A stretch of DNA of 64,000 nt from assembly GCA_029204225.1 (NCBI GenBank), contig CM055109.1, positions 18,221,590-18,285,589 of the forward strand, written 5' to 3'. The stretch's first letter is position 1, and each line of letters starts with the position of its first letter. The DNA is from Diphasiastrum complanatum. Lineage: Eukaryota > Streptophyta > Lycopodiopsida > Lycopodiales > Lycopodiaceae. Position numbers and translations under genes: made by a program. Positions 11,378 through 49,310 of this stretch are shown piece after piece. A model generated the notes under the pieces. The model did not search any database. It was not told the origin of the DNA and worked only from the letters and a program-made list of their open reading frames with translations.

Positions 11378-14300
11378 TCTACCCAAAATTCAAACAACAA
11401 ATACTAACATTAAAGCAATTATCTTTATTTTTTTATACCCACAAGACCAAAATGCAATTTCAATTGACATATCGCTAACCACTTTCAATGTTATGGCTAA
11501 CACAATGTAAGGGCATATATCGGACACATAAAGCTAAATGCTACCTCAATACCTTATAAACATGTGATCAAAGTGGGGTTCAATACAAAATACAAAAAAC
11601 AACCTACAAATTGACAAAAAATTTCTCTTTGCCACCCTTAATTATAAGATATAATTTTAAACATGTGATTAAAGTGGGGGTCAATACAATTTGTAGAAAA
11701 CAACCTACATAATGACATGACATTTTTCTGTGCCACTCTTGATTATACAATGCACATGATCATTTTCATCATACTATAGTTGAATTGCAACATCATCATT
11801 TTCATATTTGTCGTTGATATGTTGTTCATCGAAAGTGGATGAGCTTGGACCTTCAATGGGAATAGTCGACTGAATGTCAATGGAATTGAAACTAGAAACC
11901 CTAGAAAGGATGGATCCAAATAGGTAATGGCATTCAACACTCTAAAAAGGGAGTTGTTTGCTTGTTGTTGGTATATTCCACTTCTAACCATGTGAAAGTA
12001 GCCAAGCCTACAAGAGAGTTAATGTAAAAGTTTCTAAAATCTATGAGAAAATTACCAAAGAAAAAATTGGAATTCTAGAATTTAAAAAGTATCATTAAGC
12101 ATTTAGAAATCACGTAATCACAATGAAATAATATGTCACTTGCAATCACCTTACTCTGAAGAGGACTTTGCTACTACATTGCTAGAAGCCTAATAGAATC
12201 ATTGGACAATTTAACTTAGGAGTTGGAGAAAAGTGATTCTTAAGCTAAATATTTGCAAACCTAGCGAATGGGCCATGTTAGGACATACTTGAGTGAAATC
12301 AAATGTGAACATTGCAATAGATCTAGGTACTATTTGAGAGTTGTACTAAAAGGTAGTATGAATCAAACTAACATGAAAAAACGTATGAATGGAGAAGTAC
12401 AATGAAAGACAAAAATATATGAGGCTTACGGACTCTTGGGCCACTCAACATATGAAATTATATAGATAATGGATAAAATATACAAATAGTTGAGAGAAGC
12501 TAAACTTATCAAACGAACAAAATGAGATCTCATAGGTAGTTGAAGTGGGCATTGTGCAACCACCATGGTTGATGGCATACAAAGAATTGTAAAGAATCTC
12601 AGTACATGTGTCCAACCTTGCAAAAACTGTCATGTCAATCAGTAAATTTTGGATGTTGGCATGATATTGACATTTGACAAAGTGAGCTATGTGTAAGCAA
12701 AAATAATTCAGACCTATATTTGGAAGAGAAATTGTAGGGTACACAATATCTATTATGAGTGCAAGGGGAGCACATGGTGATAGCATTGATAATTTTATTT
12801 TCACTAATCAACCAATTTGTCGAGTTGAATGATGGTAGAATAATTGAAGAAACCATTCCAACATACCTAAGTTTTGGAAATATCAAGCACAGATGTGTAT
12901 CACGGTCTATAATGTTAGACGTCATTATGTTCATGATTTGATATCATGAAATTAACTCCCTTTAAGCAAAATGTAGCCTAGTTCAAACAAGTTCATACAG
13001 GTCTAGTCAAAGTCAATTATATAAATCTAGATAGCCTATTCTATCTCAATTCTCACCAGTTACATGATTTAATATATGTTTACAGATAAACAATGTGAGG
13101 GTTTGACACACCTCCATACTTGAAGGTATTGAGCCCCAGTTCACTTCAAGGGTGTTGACCATTAGAAGGCAAGTCTTTCGAAGTTGCCAAAAGGAAGGTG
13201 AAAGTGCTCATACTTATGTCTTAAGAGTGAATTTATAGCATGTATTCATGAAGGCATTAAGGATAATGACTTTGCTTTCAACTAATTCTTAAAGTTTTTC
13301 TGGAAGCACATGCTAACCTTGTACAAAATTTTGCAATTATAATGACTTTGCCAAGTATTGAAGACTTGCAAGAATTCTTCTTATATGAGGAGCACATGAT
13401 TGAAAATGTTCAAGTAATAAGCGGTGGAACTATGATGGGGAAAATCTACACAACTATTGATGATGCCGGCAACAGAAGAGAATTCTTAGCAGGTAAATCG
13501 GGGGTGGGCAGGCCTGGAAAGATATAAGGGAGAGACCCCGGAATCTTATTTTGTCGCTAGAAGGGCGGACTTTGCGGTGGTTGTGCCATTAACAGGGTTG
13601 GACATATACATATTTATCTATCTAAAATAGGAGTACAAAGCTAGAGAATGTGTTGTTCATGTTGGGAAAATTCAATGACGCAACGAAGTATTTGGATAGT
13701 TCTCCTTAAAAAAACAATAATTTTACTTAATTCATGAACAATTTTTCAATATTCAATTACATCACTAGTAATTAAGTCATTCATTTAGCTTAGTAGAATA
13801 TCTTACGTAGGTGTCATCAACACCCATAAAGAGTGCAAATAATTTAGGCGTTTGTGACAACCATGCATTCTTTGACTGATATTCTACATTAATCTATGGA
13901 ATAAGTGTATTTATGATTTAGATAGAGAAGGAACATGAGAGCACTTGACTATGATTAACACATGCATAGATAATAGACAATATATGAATTGAAGTTGTTG
14001 GAATACAATGATCAAATTATGAAAAAAAAATTGTGACTGATGAGGTTCACAGTAGTTGTGTGCTAAGCGCTATGATCCTACTATGCTTCTTTAGTTGATC
14101 AAAAATACAACTGATAGATAAGTCAATCTCTCCATTGTATTAGATTGCTCTCACTCTCTCTAGCAATTTTAATTTGTATTGCTTATTTTGATCCTACACT
14201 TTGTGTCTATATATATACAAATTTATAGAGTTTAAAGTCTAATTAGTTCTTCTAAGTTAAGTCTAAGTGAGTGTTCACAAGAAGAATCTGATCAGTACAT

Positions 14301-14419
14301 TTTGCATCATGAACTATAGTCAATAAACAGATGATAATAAGTGTTTGCATACAATAGCATGATCGAACGGTGAGATAGTCTGCATCAAATTCGGTAGATG
14401 AAATATTCCATTTTGATTG

Positions 14420-14575
14420 GTACCATGATTATGGTCAACAGTCATTAGTTGATAGTCAATGGTCAATAGTCAATAGTTGATAGAGTCATTAGTCGATGGT
14501 CGATATCAATAGTCGATTCGATGAGAGTCGTCTAACTCATACTCGAATATTGAGTGTTAGAGTCGAATTGAGTCG
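14420..14575. repeat. Degenerate GTCAATAG / GTCGAT word array
   Basis: The hexamer-like words GTCAATAG, GTCGATGG and AGTCGA recur about ten times with variable spacing (for example ATGGTCAATAGTCAATAG). This is an irregular low-complexity array of unknown origin, just upstream of the copia relic. Confidence 0.6.
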
Positions 14576-14954
14576 ACCTCTGCTATGTTTCGAATATCCG
14601 TGTGTTTATGAAAACTATTCGAATATGCATGCAATATTGCAGATTGTCACGAATAACAGTTTATCTATGTAGGTTGTTATAAGAAAAAAGTATGTATAGT
14701 GGTTAGAAGTTCTCGAAAGATAGAATTAGGTGAGTAGGAGAAAGATTAAACTCCAACAGTTCATTTTTTATACTACTAAGAATCTGATTGATAAAGGACA
14801 CAATGTTGAATTTGTTGGTGATATTTGCTTAATAAAGAGGAAGGAAAACTTGATTTCCAAGGGCATGAGACAATGAAAACACTAAAAACTTGATGCTTGT
14901 GTTATTGCTAACCAAGGGAGTTTTTTGGCAAAGGAGAAAATGACATCATAAGCG

Positions 14955-16890
14955 ATATGGCACACGAGATCGGGTCATCCCAATTCCAAGGCAATGGAAG
15001 AAACGACAAGAAAGAAAGTTGTACTTGGTCTTCCTAAATCTCTTTCTAGTATCAATAAAGGTTACGAGTCATGTGCATTGTCAAAGTCACATAGACTTCC
15101 ATATGCAATACATAGCTCAAGATCTAGCATGCTTCTTCAACTCATACATTCGGGTGTACATTTTGCTAGCACATTAAGCAATGGAGGTGGAAAGATAATT
15201 GTTACTTTCATTGATGACTTTAGTGTATTTGGGTTTATCTTCCTAATAGTAAGGATCAAGTCTTTGTTGTTTTTGTCAATTGAAAAGTGCAATGGAGCAT
15301 CAACTAAACACAAAGATCAAGTGCTTAAGGTCGAATAGGAGAAGTGAGTATATCTCTACAAAATTCAAAAAATATTGTGAGACATATGGAATCGAGAGAG
15401 AGCTTTCAAGCCCGAGAACTCTACAACAAAATGGAGGGTTTGAGAGAAAGCGAGAGTGCAAAATCTATAAGATTAGATGCAAATCTTCCTAAGTCTTTTT
15501 TTGGGTGAAGCCTTGAGTTGTGCTAACTTTCTTTGCAATAGGTTGCCAAGTGAACCATTGAATGGTAAGACACATCTTGAGGTGCTTTTTGGTAAGATTT
15601 TGAATGTCAAGTTCTTGAAAATGTTTGGATGTACATGCTATGCCAATATAACTCTTGCTGATAGGACTAAGGAAGATCCCACAATTAAGAAGGGGATATT
15701 TGTTGGCTATATGGATGTAAGTAAAAGCTTATAAGATCTACATTCCTTCCACAAAGAAAGTTCTCATCATACAAATGTTCCTAAGCATGTTGATGATGGT
15801 GGGTCATTGAAGCATGATGATGGAGATGCCTCTCCAAGTCAAAACTTGAAAAAGACCTCAAGGCAAAGAGGGATACCATCGAGAGAGACGTCATTTTCTT
15901 GGAGAATCCCTTTTTTGACCACAAGGAAAAAGCTACATCAAAATTCGACCCAAGGATCAAATAATCAAAAGCCGATTCTAGGATTGAAATTCAAATTCCG
16001 ATCCAAGTATCGAAAACAGCTCAAGGATCAAAAATCAAAAAATCAATACTGACTCAAAAAATGAGTCAGAACCTCATCATATCGAACAACATCAAAGGAT
16101 CGAATTTCAACCCAAAAGATCGAGTCGATCCAAATAGCCTCCATCCTGACTCATGGATGATCCAGCCTGCTATTTTGTGTAGGAACCAAACATAGTTCAT
16201 GAGGCAATGTCAACACTTGATGCTGACCAGTGGAAAGCAGCCATGGATGCAAAATTCGATTCTTTGATCGACAATCAAACGTGGACTATAACTGAGTTGC
16301 CAAAGGATCAAAATCTGATTCCATGTAAGTGGTTGTTCAAAGTGAAATATGATGCTGAAGAGAAAATAAATCGATACAAGGCCAGATTGGTAGCCAAAGA
16401 TTTCTCCCAGATTCTAGATCTGGATTATTCAGAAACCTTCAGTCTTGTGGTAAGACATGCTTCAATTCGTTTACTCCTTTCTTATGCGCTGTAGCCGACC
16501 TTGAAGTTCATCAGATGGACGTCCAAACTGCATTCCTCAATGGCACCATTGAAGTGGAGATCTACATGTCCCAGCCATAAGGATATGAGCTAAAGGGTAA
16601 GGAGCACCTAGTGTGTAAAATTCACAAAGCTATGTATGGTCTGAAACAGTCTCCAAGAGTTTGGTTTCAGAAAATAAATACATTTCTAATCAAGAATGGT
16701 TTCATTCCAAACTCGGTAGACTCAAATGTTTATTTTAAGTCTATATAGGATTCCTTCATAATCATCACTCTTTATGTTGATGACACGTTACTGTTTAGTA
16801 ACAATTTAAATTTGTTGAAGGATGCCAAATGCTTGTTAGCACATGAATACAAGATGACAGGTATGGGTCCTACACAATATGGGTAATGAG
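14955..16890 (+). pseudogene. Ty1/copia pol relic (integrase and reverse transcriptase)
   Basis: Domains appear in copia order but in several frames. The GAG-pre-integrase HHCC region reads IWHTRSGHPNSKAM, then VVLGLP and KSHRLPYA. Integrase core pieces are TFIDDFSVFGFIF, then RSEYISTKFKKYC and GIERELSSPRTLQQNGG, then FLCNRLPSEPLNGKTHLEV and FGCTCYANI. Reverse transcriptase starts at 16216 with QWKAAMDAKFDSLIDNQTW and CKWLFKVKYDAE, breaks at a stop near 16492, and continues in another frame with VHQMDVQTAFLNG, AMYGLKQSPRVW and ITLYVDDTLLFSN. YVDD is intact, but many stops and frameshifts make the copy non-functional. Gag, protease, RNase H and LTRs were not found with confidence. Between integrase and RT, 15900-16150 is rich in GATCAAA words. 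Confidence 0.88.
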
Positions 16891-18619
16891 CATCCTGAAA
16901 TTTGTTCATACTTATTCTGAAAAACTACATAAAAAATATGAAGGCTCGAAATTTTAGCAAAGGATTAAAAAATTCCGGATCAAATTTTTTTGACCCAAGC
17001 CTATTTTTCGACCCAATGTCAATTACATCAAAATGTGATTTTTAGACCTTGGATGGTCTAATAAATCTGACCCTGTGTATAAATTCAACCCTTAGTAATT
17101 TTTTGATATCCAAAAGTTAGAATTTTCCGATACTGTATCGACTCAAAAAATCCGAGATCCAAGAATCAGAATTTCTCGATATGGGATCGACTCGGAAAAT
17201 CCGTAATTTTTTGAGTCTTTGTATATTCTCGAGTCCTTGTAAATTTCGATACTGTTAACTAGAAATCTGACCCACATATTGTTAAAATAACGGCTACATT
17301 CTATGGGACTGTAAATAGATTAATTGAGGCATCCAAGCACTGATCAACTAACATCCAATGAAGTCAACGCCTTGACAAGCATCTTTTGTAAAAATGTATA
17401 GGTAATATTCTACAACGATGTTCAGTGACTATGTAGGCTTATGTAGAATTAGTTAGTTGGAGTTCCGATTATCTAGCTATCAACAATTTCAGTTGAAGGT
17501 TGAGAACCCTACTGTTCCGCGGCCAACTTCAAGCTTCTGTACTCACAAATTTTAGTTCATAATAACCCAGTCCTTGGTGACTATCTTCTAGCAAAACATA
17601 TGACTTTTTCAATGGATCAATTGTCATGTTCTCATGCGAAACGTTGTCAATTATAAACTAATCGATAGATCACAATGAGATGAACTCATAAGCTTTGTTT
17701 TGTGGCACTTTTGTCATAGATTATATAAAAGCTTTGTAAGATTGGCTTATGTCGCAAATTTATTTCTAACAATCCATGAAGCAAATGCTTTTTGACAAGC
17801 TCAATTTCAATCTCTAGATCAAATGTGATGGCATCATCAAATAATGATTTCTTTATGATCCAACCTTCCAAAAATGATTTGCTTCTAGATATAATTCATG
17901 TGCATTTCCCCCACATATAGTTGTCTTTGCATCTTTGAGCAAGACAATTATCTATATGCACTTGACCATGCCATTGTAAATCATTTTCATAACATGTAGA
18001 ACGTTGTACAAAATTAAAACATTGTCCAAGGTTAAGGTTAAGGTGAAAAACTTCGGCATTGAGCAAGTTTTGAATAAGTTTTTAACTATGTTTCTAGATA
18101 AAGGTGATCCACATTTAGAGATAGTTTTGAGACACAATTGGAGTTAATGCAATTCTAGTTTTGATAGCTAAATTTAATGCCTTTGACAAACTTGTGAAGT
18201 TTTAGTGCTTGCACTAAGTTCTTGTCTACTCATTTTGGAAATCATTTTTTTAAACATGAATTCGTATCTATTGTGCATTTCAAAATTTGCAATATGGGCT
18301 CAAACATACTTCCATTTTAAATTCATGAAGTGATGTCAATTGGATGCAAATGATCTTTTGCTTGGCAAAAGTTCAAACTGCATACTTCAAAATTGCAAGT
18401 TGATAAACATAATCTCCTTCTTGAAAATGTTGAAGAGGAAATTGCCACCTCTTCATGGCAACATGCCAATAAATCAATACTAGTTAATAGCTCTGACTAC
18501 AACAAGTACTAACAATTTGAAAAGGATCGTTCACATCCAATTGACATAATTTCATTGATTGGAAATGGATGTATGTTTGAGTGTATTTGACAGATTTGTA
18601 TCAATTTTAAAATGCAGAA
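16891..18619. other. No gene recognised
   Basis: This may be the decayed 3' part of the copia relic. Between 16960 and 17260 short words such as TCGACTC and ATCCGA recur. The remainder is AT-rich with no recognisable protein or RNA gene. Confidence 0.4.
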
Positions 18620-19830
18620 GGGATACAATTTCATGTATAAAAATTTCGATTGCCAAAATTAGTATTCAAGCAAAATGAGAATCAAGACAAGTGGGATGTC
18701 TCAATGTGAAAATGCCTAGTCAATTGCCTAGTAGTGTAAAAATTTCTAAAGTTTTGTATGCAATATAAGATTGTTTCTTCCCTGGTTTTTTTAAACAATT
18801 TTCAATTTGTCCTTTTATTGGATATTATGTCCATTGATTCTAGCAGCAAACTATTATGCTTTCTTTTTCACCACTTACAAGTCAGCAGGTTCGAATCGGC
18901 CGATTCAAACGATTTTTCATTTCCCGAGCCAATTTGAATTTTTTTTTGAACTCAGGAACCAAACTCAGGTTTTCAATTCAAATCACGATTCCTTGTGCGA
19001 ATCACCGATTCATAGAGACCAAAATTGTGAGTGAAAAAAATACTCTTAATTGTATGAATATTGCTTCCTAGACTCCAAGGGCACTTTCAAGCTTATCATT
19101 CTCTCTCAATGCTTTTTTGTAGGCATTGTCTTAGAGGATATGCTATAACCAACAATTTCACGTGTGCCCCTTCTAGCATTTCTCTTTATGGGACCATCCT
19201 TCATACTCTACTCAGATTGTTGAGACAATGTCAAAAATGTCGAAGACTGTCTACAAAAATATGTCGACACAGAGTCGAATCCTTTGTTTCACGAATCGGT
19301 GATTCGAACAAGGAATGAAGGTTTGAATCGGCTGATTCGAATCGGAAACCTGTTCAAATCGGTTCTTGAATTAAAAAAAAAAATTCAAATTGGCCCGGGA
19401 AATGAAAAATTGTTTGAATCCGCCGATTCAAACCTGACTTGGCGAACCGGTTCGATGATCCTCAATTTGTTGACATCAAAGAATGCTTGGATAGGTTGGA
19501 TTGATATTTCATGCTATTTAATAGACCTAACCCAATCGAAATTATTTATGCTACCTTTAATTTGTGGTTGCAACTTGTAAGTGGTGAAAAAGAAAACAAA
19601 ATAGCGCTGCTAGAATCAATGGATAGAATATCCAATGAAAGGGCAAATTGAAAATTGCTTAAAAACACCAGGGAAGAAACAATCTTACATTGCATACAAA
19701 ACTTTAGAAATTTTTACACTGATAGGGAATTGACTAGGCATTTTCACATTGAGACATCCCACTTGCCTTTATTCTCATGCAATTTTGAAATGAACTTTGA
19801 TTGCAACAATTTTTAGCACATAAATTCATT
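18620..19830. mobile_element. Foldback element with long inverted-repeat arms
   Basis: The left arm (about 18620-19040) and right arm (about 19260-19830) are inverted copies. CAAGTGGGATGTCTCAATG at 18688 recurs as its reverse complement at about 19747. The blocks TTTCTTCCCTGG, TTGATTCTAGCAGC, TTTTTCACCACTTACAAG, TTTTTCATTTCCCG and CCAATTTGAATTTTTT follow in mirrored order. The inner part of each arm is built from GAATCGGC/GATTCGAATC words. The unpaired centre is only about 220 bp and has no recognisable transposase, so this is a non-autonomous foldback or MULE-like element. The right arm carries an extra segment near 19480-19570. Target duplications were not resolved. Confidence 0.85.
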
Positions 19831-20320
19831 ATGAGATTTCTTTTGTGTTGTTCATATCGTTTTGTTGGCCACCTTTTATTTTTAATGTCAAATTCTGAGT
19901 TGAATAAGATGAGTTACGGGCAGAATGGTGAAAAATAAAGTGGGTTTTATTCTAACTTAAGAGAGACAATTGCATATGCATTTTAAACTTATGCATTACA
20001 TTTCATAAATGATTTAAAATCCATGTTTCAAAGTATGATATCATGATGCTATCATTCAACAATTAAAAACTTAAAAAAAAAACAGGCCAAAGACCTTTTG
20101 CTGGAAGCGCTCGGGGGCACCTGCCGAGTTCTTGGCCCCTGCTCTTCGGCTCACATCGGGCACCAGGCACCGGATGCTTGGAGGCGCCTATGGTTGGTAC
20201 ATTTTGACAACCGATGAAAGGTGGGGGGGTGGGGATTTCTTAACAGAGTATAGAGGTTGTGCAAATAGGCTTTATGCATTTGCGCATTCCAGCTTGAGGG
20301 TGTGTGAAACCACCCTTTTG
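19831..20320. other. No gene recognised
   Basis: The first 250 bases are very AT-rich. A more GC-rich stretch follows from about 20090 and leads into the SINE-like cluster. Nothing codes recognisably. Confidence 0.4.
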
Positions 20321-20328
20321 AAATCAAT

Positions 20329-20632
20329 GCATCTTGGTTTCCAAGGGGAGGCTGGGACCAAAGAAACGTTGGGATGCAAAGCCAACCAACCGAGCCAAAC
20401 CCGCTTGATTTGTCTTACAAATGCTTCTTGGCTTCCAAGGGGAGGAGGCTTGAACCTGGGAGCAAAGAAACTTTGGATGTGCAACCCCGTTGGGTGATTT
20501 ATGTTAGGCTCGAACTTGGGACCAGAGAAGCTTTGGAGATTTGTGCAATATCAATGCATCTCGGTTTCCAGGAGGAGGCTCGAACTTAGGACCAAAGAAA
20601 CCATTTGTTGCCAAGCTACACAACCAAGAGGA
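20329..20632 (-). repeat. Cluster of diverged SINE-like copies
   Basis: Copies start near 20329, 20423 and 20555, with a partial one near 20508. They are diverged relatives of the 88-bp SINE at 52964 and 59566. Shared blocks (plus strand) are CTTGGTTTCCA, GGCTCGAACTTGGGACCA and AAAGAAACTTTGGAT; in the first copy the box-A complement reads CCAACCAACCGAGCCAAAC. They sit head-to-tail in one orientation, about 95-130 bp apart, which suggests repeated insertion or local duplication. They lie just upstream of the probable first exon of the YY1-like gene. Confidence 0.72.
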
Positions 20633-21224
20633 GATCAGATTGGTGTTATTGATGAGCGAACATGTAGTGATATGAATCTTCTCTCTTATCTAGTACAGTA
20701 CAATCTACAATCTGATTTCCATAGCAAACTCTCTCATGCTCCACACAACCTTGACTTTGCAACTCAGTCCACACAAACCTTGACTGTACTCCCCCCCCCC
20801 CCCCCCCCCCCCTCTCCTTAGGACCTGGCTTTATCTCTGCTTTGCTCCCACTTTTGCCTTTAATAATGAAAGGGTAGCCGAGACAGCTTAGCATTCAGAT
20901 AAGCTCTATTTCTTCGTCGTCTTCTTCTTCTGCTTCGCATTATTTTACTCGCATTTTCGATCCTTCTCGTCGCGGATTCACACAAAACCTCACGCACCAG
21001 CGCCATCGCGCTCTCCGATGATGGATCGTACCTCGGAGCAGCCACGGAGCAGTCCCCTATCACCTTGGATGTGCCTGCAGAGCTGCAAAGCTTAGTACAA
21101 TCCCCCAAAACCCTCAACTCACCCCTCAGCAATATGTGTCAAACAGGCTTCCAGGTATCCTATTAATGGCGAAATTCTGCTCTCAGTGCTTGGTGGCAGC
21201 AGTAGCAGGATTCTTGTAGCAGAA
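20633..21224 (+). promoter_or_regulatory. Presumed promoter and 5' leader of the YY1-like gene
   Basis: A poly-C run (20791-20812) is followed by a TC-rich stretch (TTCTTCGTCGTCTTCTTC near 20910) and then GC-richer sequence, typical of plant 5' UTRs. Two short upstream open frames begin with ATG at about 20867 and 21018, ahead of the in-frame ATG at 21225. The transcription start is not visible, so the assignment rests on position and composition. Confidence 0.4.
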
Positions 21225-47225
<26,001 letters not shown>

Positions 47226-47900
47226 TACATGCTAGCATAATCCCTTTTATACAATCTACGACCTATCCTATTTATTGCAGGCCATATAGGGCAAGCTTGT
47301 TATTTTACTTCATGTGAAAAATCGACACCTTCAGATTACAATATGCAGAAGCTTGGGAGTCAAAGTAGGGCTTATGTAGCAGTTACCAAGCCGAAATTTA
47401 CTGCTGCATTTACTCTATACTCCTGGCAGTTATTTAGACCTTTTCTAAATATCATATAATTGCTCAGATCTGTTTTTGCTGTCTGAAGCTAATTTCTTAG
47501 CCTGCCGTGTAAAAGTTACTAGTTTGTGGCCATTGCTATGTTTAACTTCAATCATGCTTTGAAGCATATCGAATGCACTGGATTTAGCAAAGCATATTTT
47601 TGCTATAGCTTAATTTGAATCTGTAACTCCTCCTCAGGCAAGTGATGTAAGTGATCCTGTATCAGCTTGTAAAGTTGCTATTTTTGTCCTCTTTCAAAGC
47701 CATCATGATGTTGTAGTATATCCAGCTGCTTTTATCTGTGTTAACGAAGTTTGATATATTTTTGTTACAATAGTCTCAGCATGTTTGGAGCCACAACAAT
47801 GTTATTCTTTCATGTCTAAACACCAGTGTGATGCTTTTACTGTACAATTATTTTGAACTCTACAATAAAGCCATTTGATACTTTTAGCTCTAGTTCCTTG
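47226..47900 (+). other. Presumed 3' UTR of the YY1-like gene
   Basis: T-rich sequence follows the stop. A candidate polyadenylation signal AATAAA occurs at about 47863 (CTACAATAAAGCC). An AG-preceded segment near 47280 and GT-rich segments could mark a 3' UTR intron. The exact end is not visible. Confidence 0.4.
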
Positions 47901-49310
47901 ATCCATATGTTGCAGGACCTGTTCATCTGTCAGCTTAGCTTCTTTGTTGTATGAAAAGGCATGTTGCCAGGGCACTAAGTCATCTTCAACTTGCTCTTGT
48001 ATAGGCTCTGCTACTAACCATTCCACGTTGATCATGTTCACTTCGTAGGTTATCGGCGTGTCTAGGGTGTAACCTTTCGGTGATGATGTGCTACCAAATG
48101 TCAAACTCCACATCTGAAACTTCACTCAAATCCTAGCTTATGTCGTGCATGTACAAGCATCAGAGCACACGAAACATGGTGGAGCTGGCTACCTTGTCTC
48201 CTCCCAACCTTTGCAACCTTTGTTGGATAGATTATGATGATGAATGTCTCTCTAGGCTCACTTATGCAAAATCCTCAAGCACTCCATTTCCTAACGTCGA
48301 CACATGGCCAATTCCATGCACAATCGACACTTGCCACTTGACAGTACCCTGACACACAGGAAAGTGAGTAGGCTGACATGTGTCACTCATACACTGGACC
48401 AAGTGTCCCAGTGAGCATGTGAGATGCAAATTCCAATGATGGCAAGGTGCAAGTCATTTGGTTTGATCCATGGAAGATCTCACAAGTTCATTGGGAGTGA
48501 TATTGGCATGCACAATTCACGAGGAACTTGATGGTGGCTTTAGAGTTCACATCTCAATGTATTCTTAAGAATGTTTCCGAATCATTTATATGAAAGCAGC
48601 TTTGGAGCTAGCTTATGGGAATATAGAAGGGGCACTACAAGGTAGATGCTCAGATCTTCGAGACAATGATGGCTTTGGATATATGATAGATTATGGGTGA
48701 GTTTTTCATCACAATGATGGATCTAGTGTGCATTTGCTTTGGTTGGGTTGACATGATGGATACAATGGTGAGATAGGTTTTCTGGTGTGAAACCTGTACC
48801 GGTCAAATCAGAGTTGGCAACGTCAAGCATGGAAAGTTGAAGCTACATGGGATGTAGGATTGGAAAATCATCAGTATCTTTGAGAGATGGACGAACTACT
48901 CAAATGTAGCCTATGGTGAGGTTGTGTACATCCATTCATTGAGTTGTGCTTGGAGCATGGGGAATGGATGGGGATCAGCTTTTAGGATTTACTAGACAGG
49001 ATGTCAGGGCAAAGCGGCTTGGAGCAACGCTTTTTTTGGGAGATACATCAGGGATGAGGCTTGAAGCACTTATTGGATCGAGATGGTTGATCTTGGATGA
49101 TGTATGTGGACATCTATTTGATATGCTTGGACGTGAGGGCATCTTGGTTACAAGTATGAGACATGATTGAGGATCTGATTTGGAGACCAATGGTGTAGCA
49201 ACGGATCTACAAGTGATAAGTGTTGGTATGATAGGATACCACAATTTGTGCTAGTTATGTATCTGACGTATTCATGTTGGTTTGGCTCTGCTTTCACCAT
49301 TAAGAATACT
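47901..49310. other. No gene recognised
   Basis: Open frames on both strands (for example 107 codons on the minus strand at 47802-48125) have no recognisable domain. The segment 48300-48420 repeats CACATGTC-, TGACA- and AGTGTC-like phrases. Confidence 0.35.

Noticed and set aside
12426-12941. Cluster of overlapping minus-strand frames up to 119 codons
   Set aside because: AT-rich, three mutually overlapping frames, no motif; consistent with chance.
47802-48125. Minus-strand open frame of 107 codons
   Set aside because: No recognisable domain, no splice or promoter context, and it overlaps the presumed 3' end of the YY1-like gene.
48946-49170. Plus-strand open frame of 74 codons with a less AT-rich composition
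   Set aside because: No recognisable family, and a similar-sized antisense frame covers the same bases.
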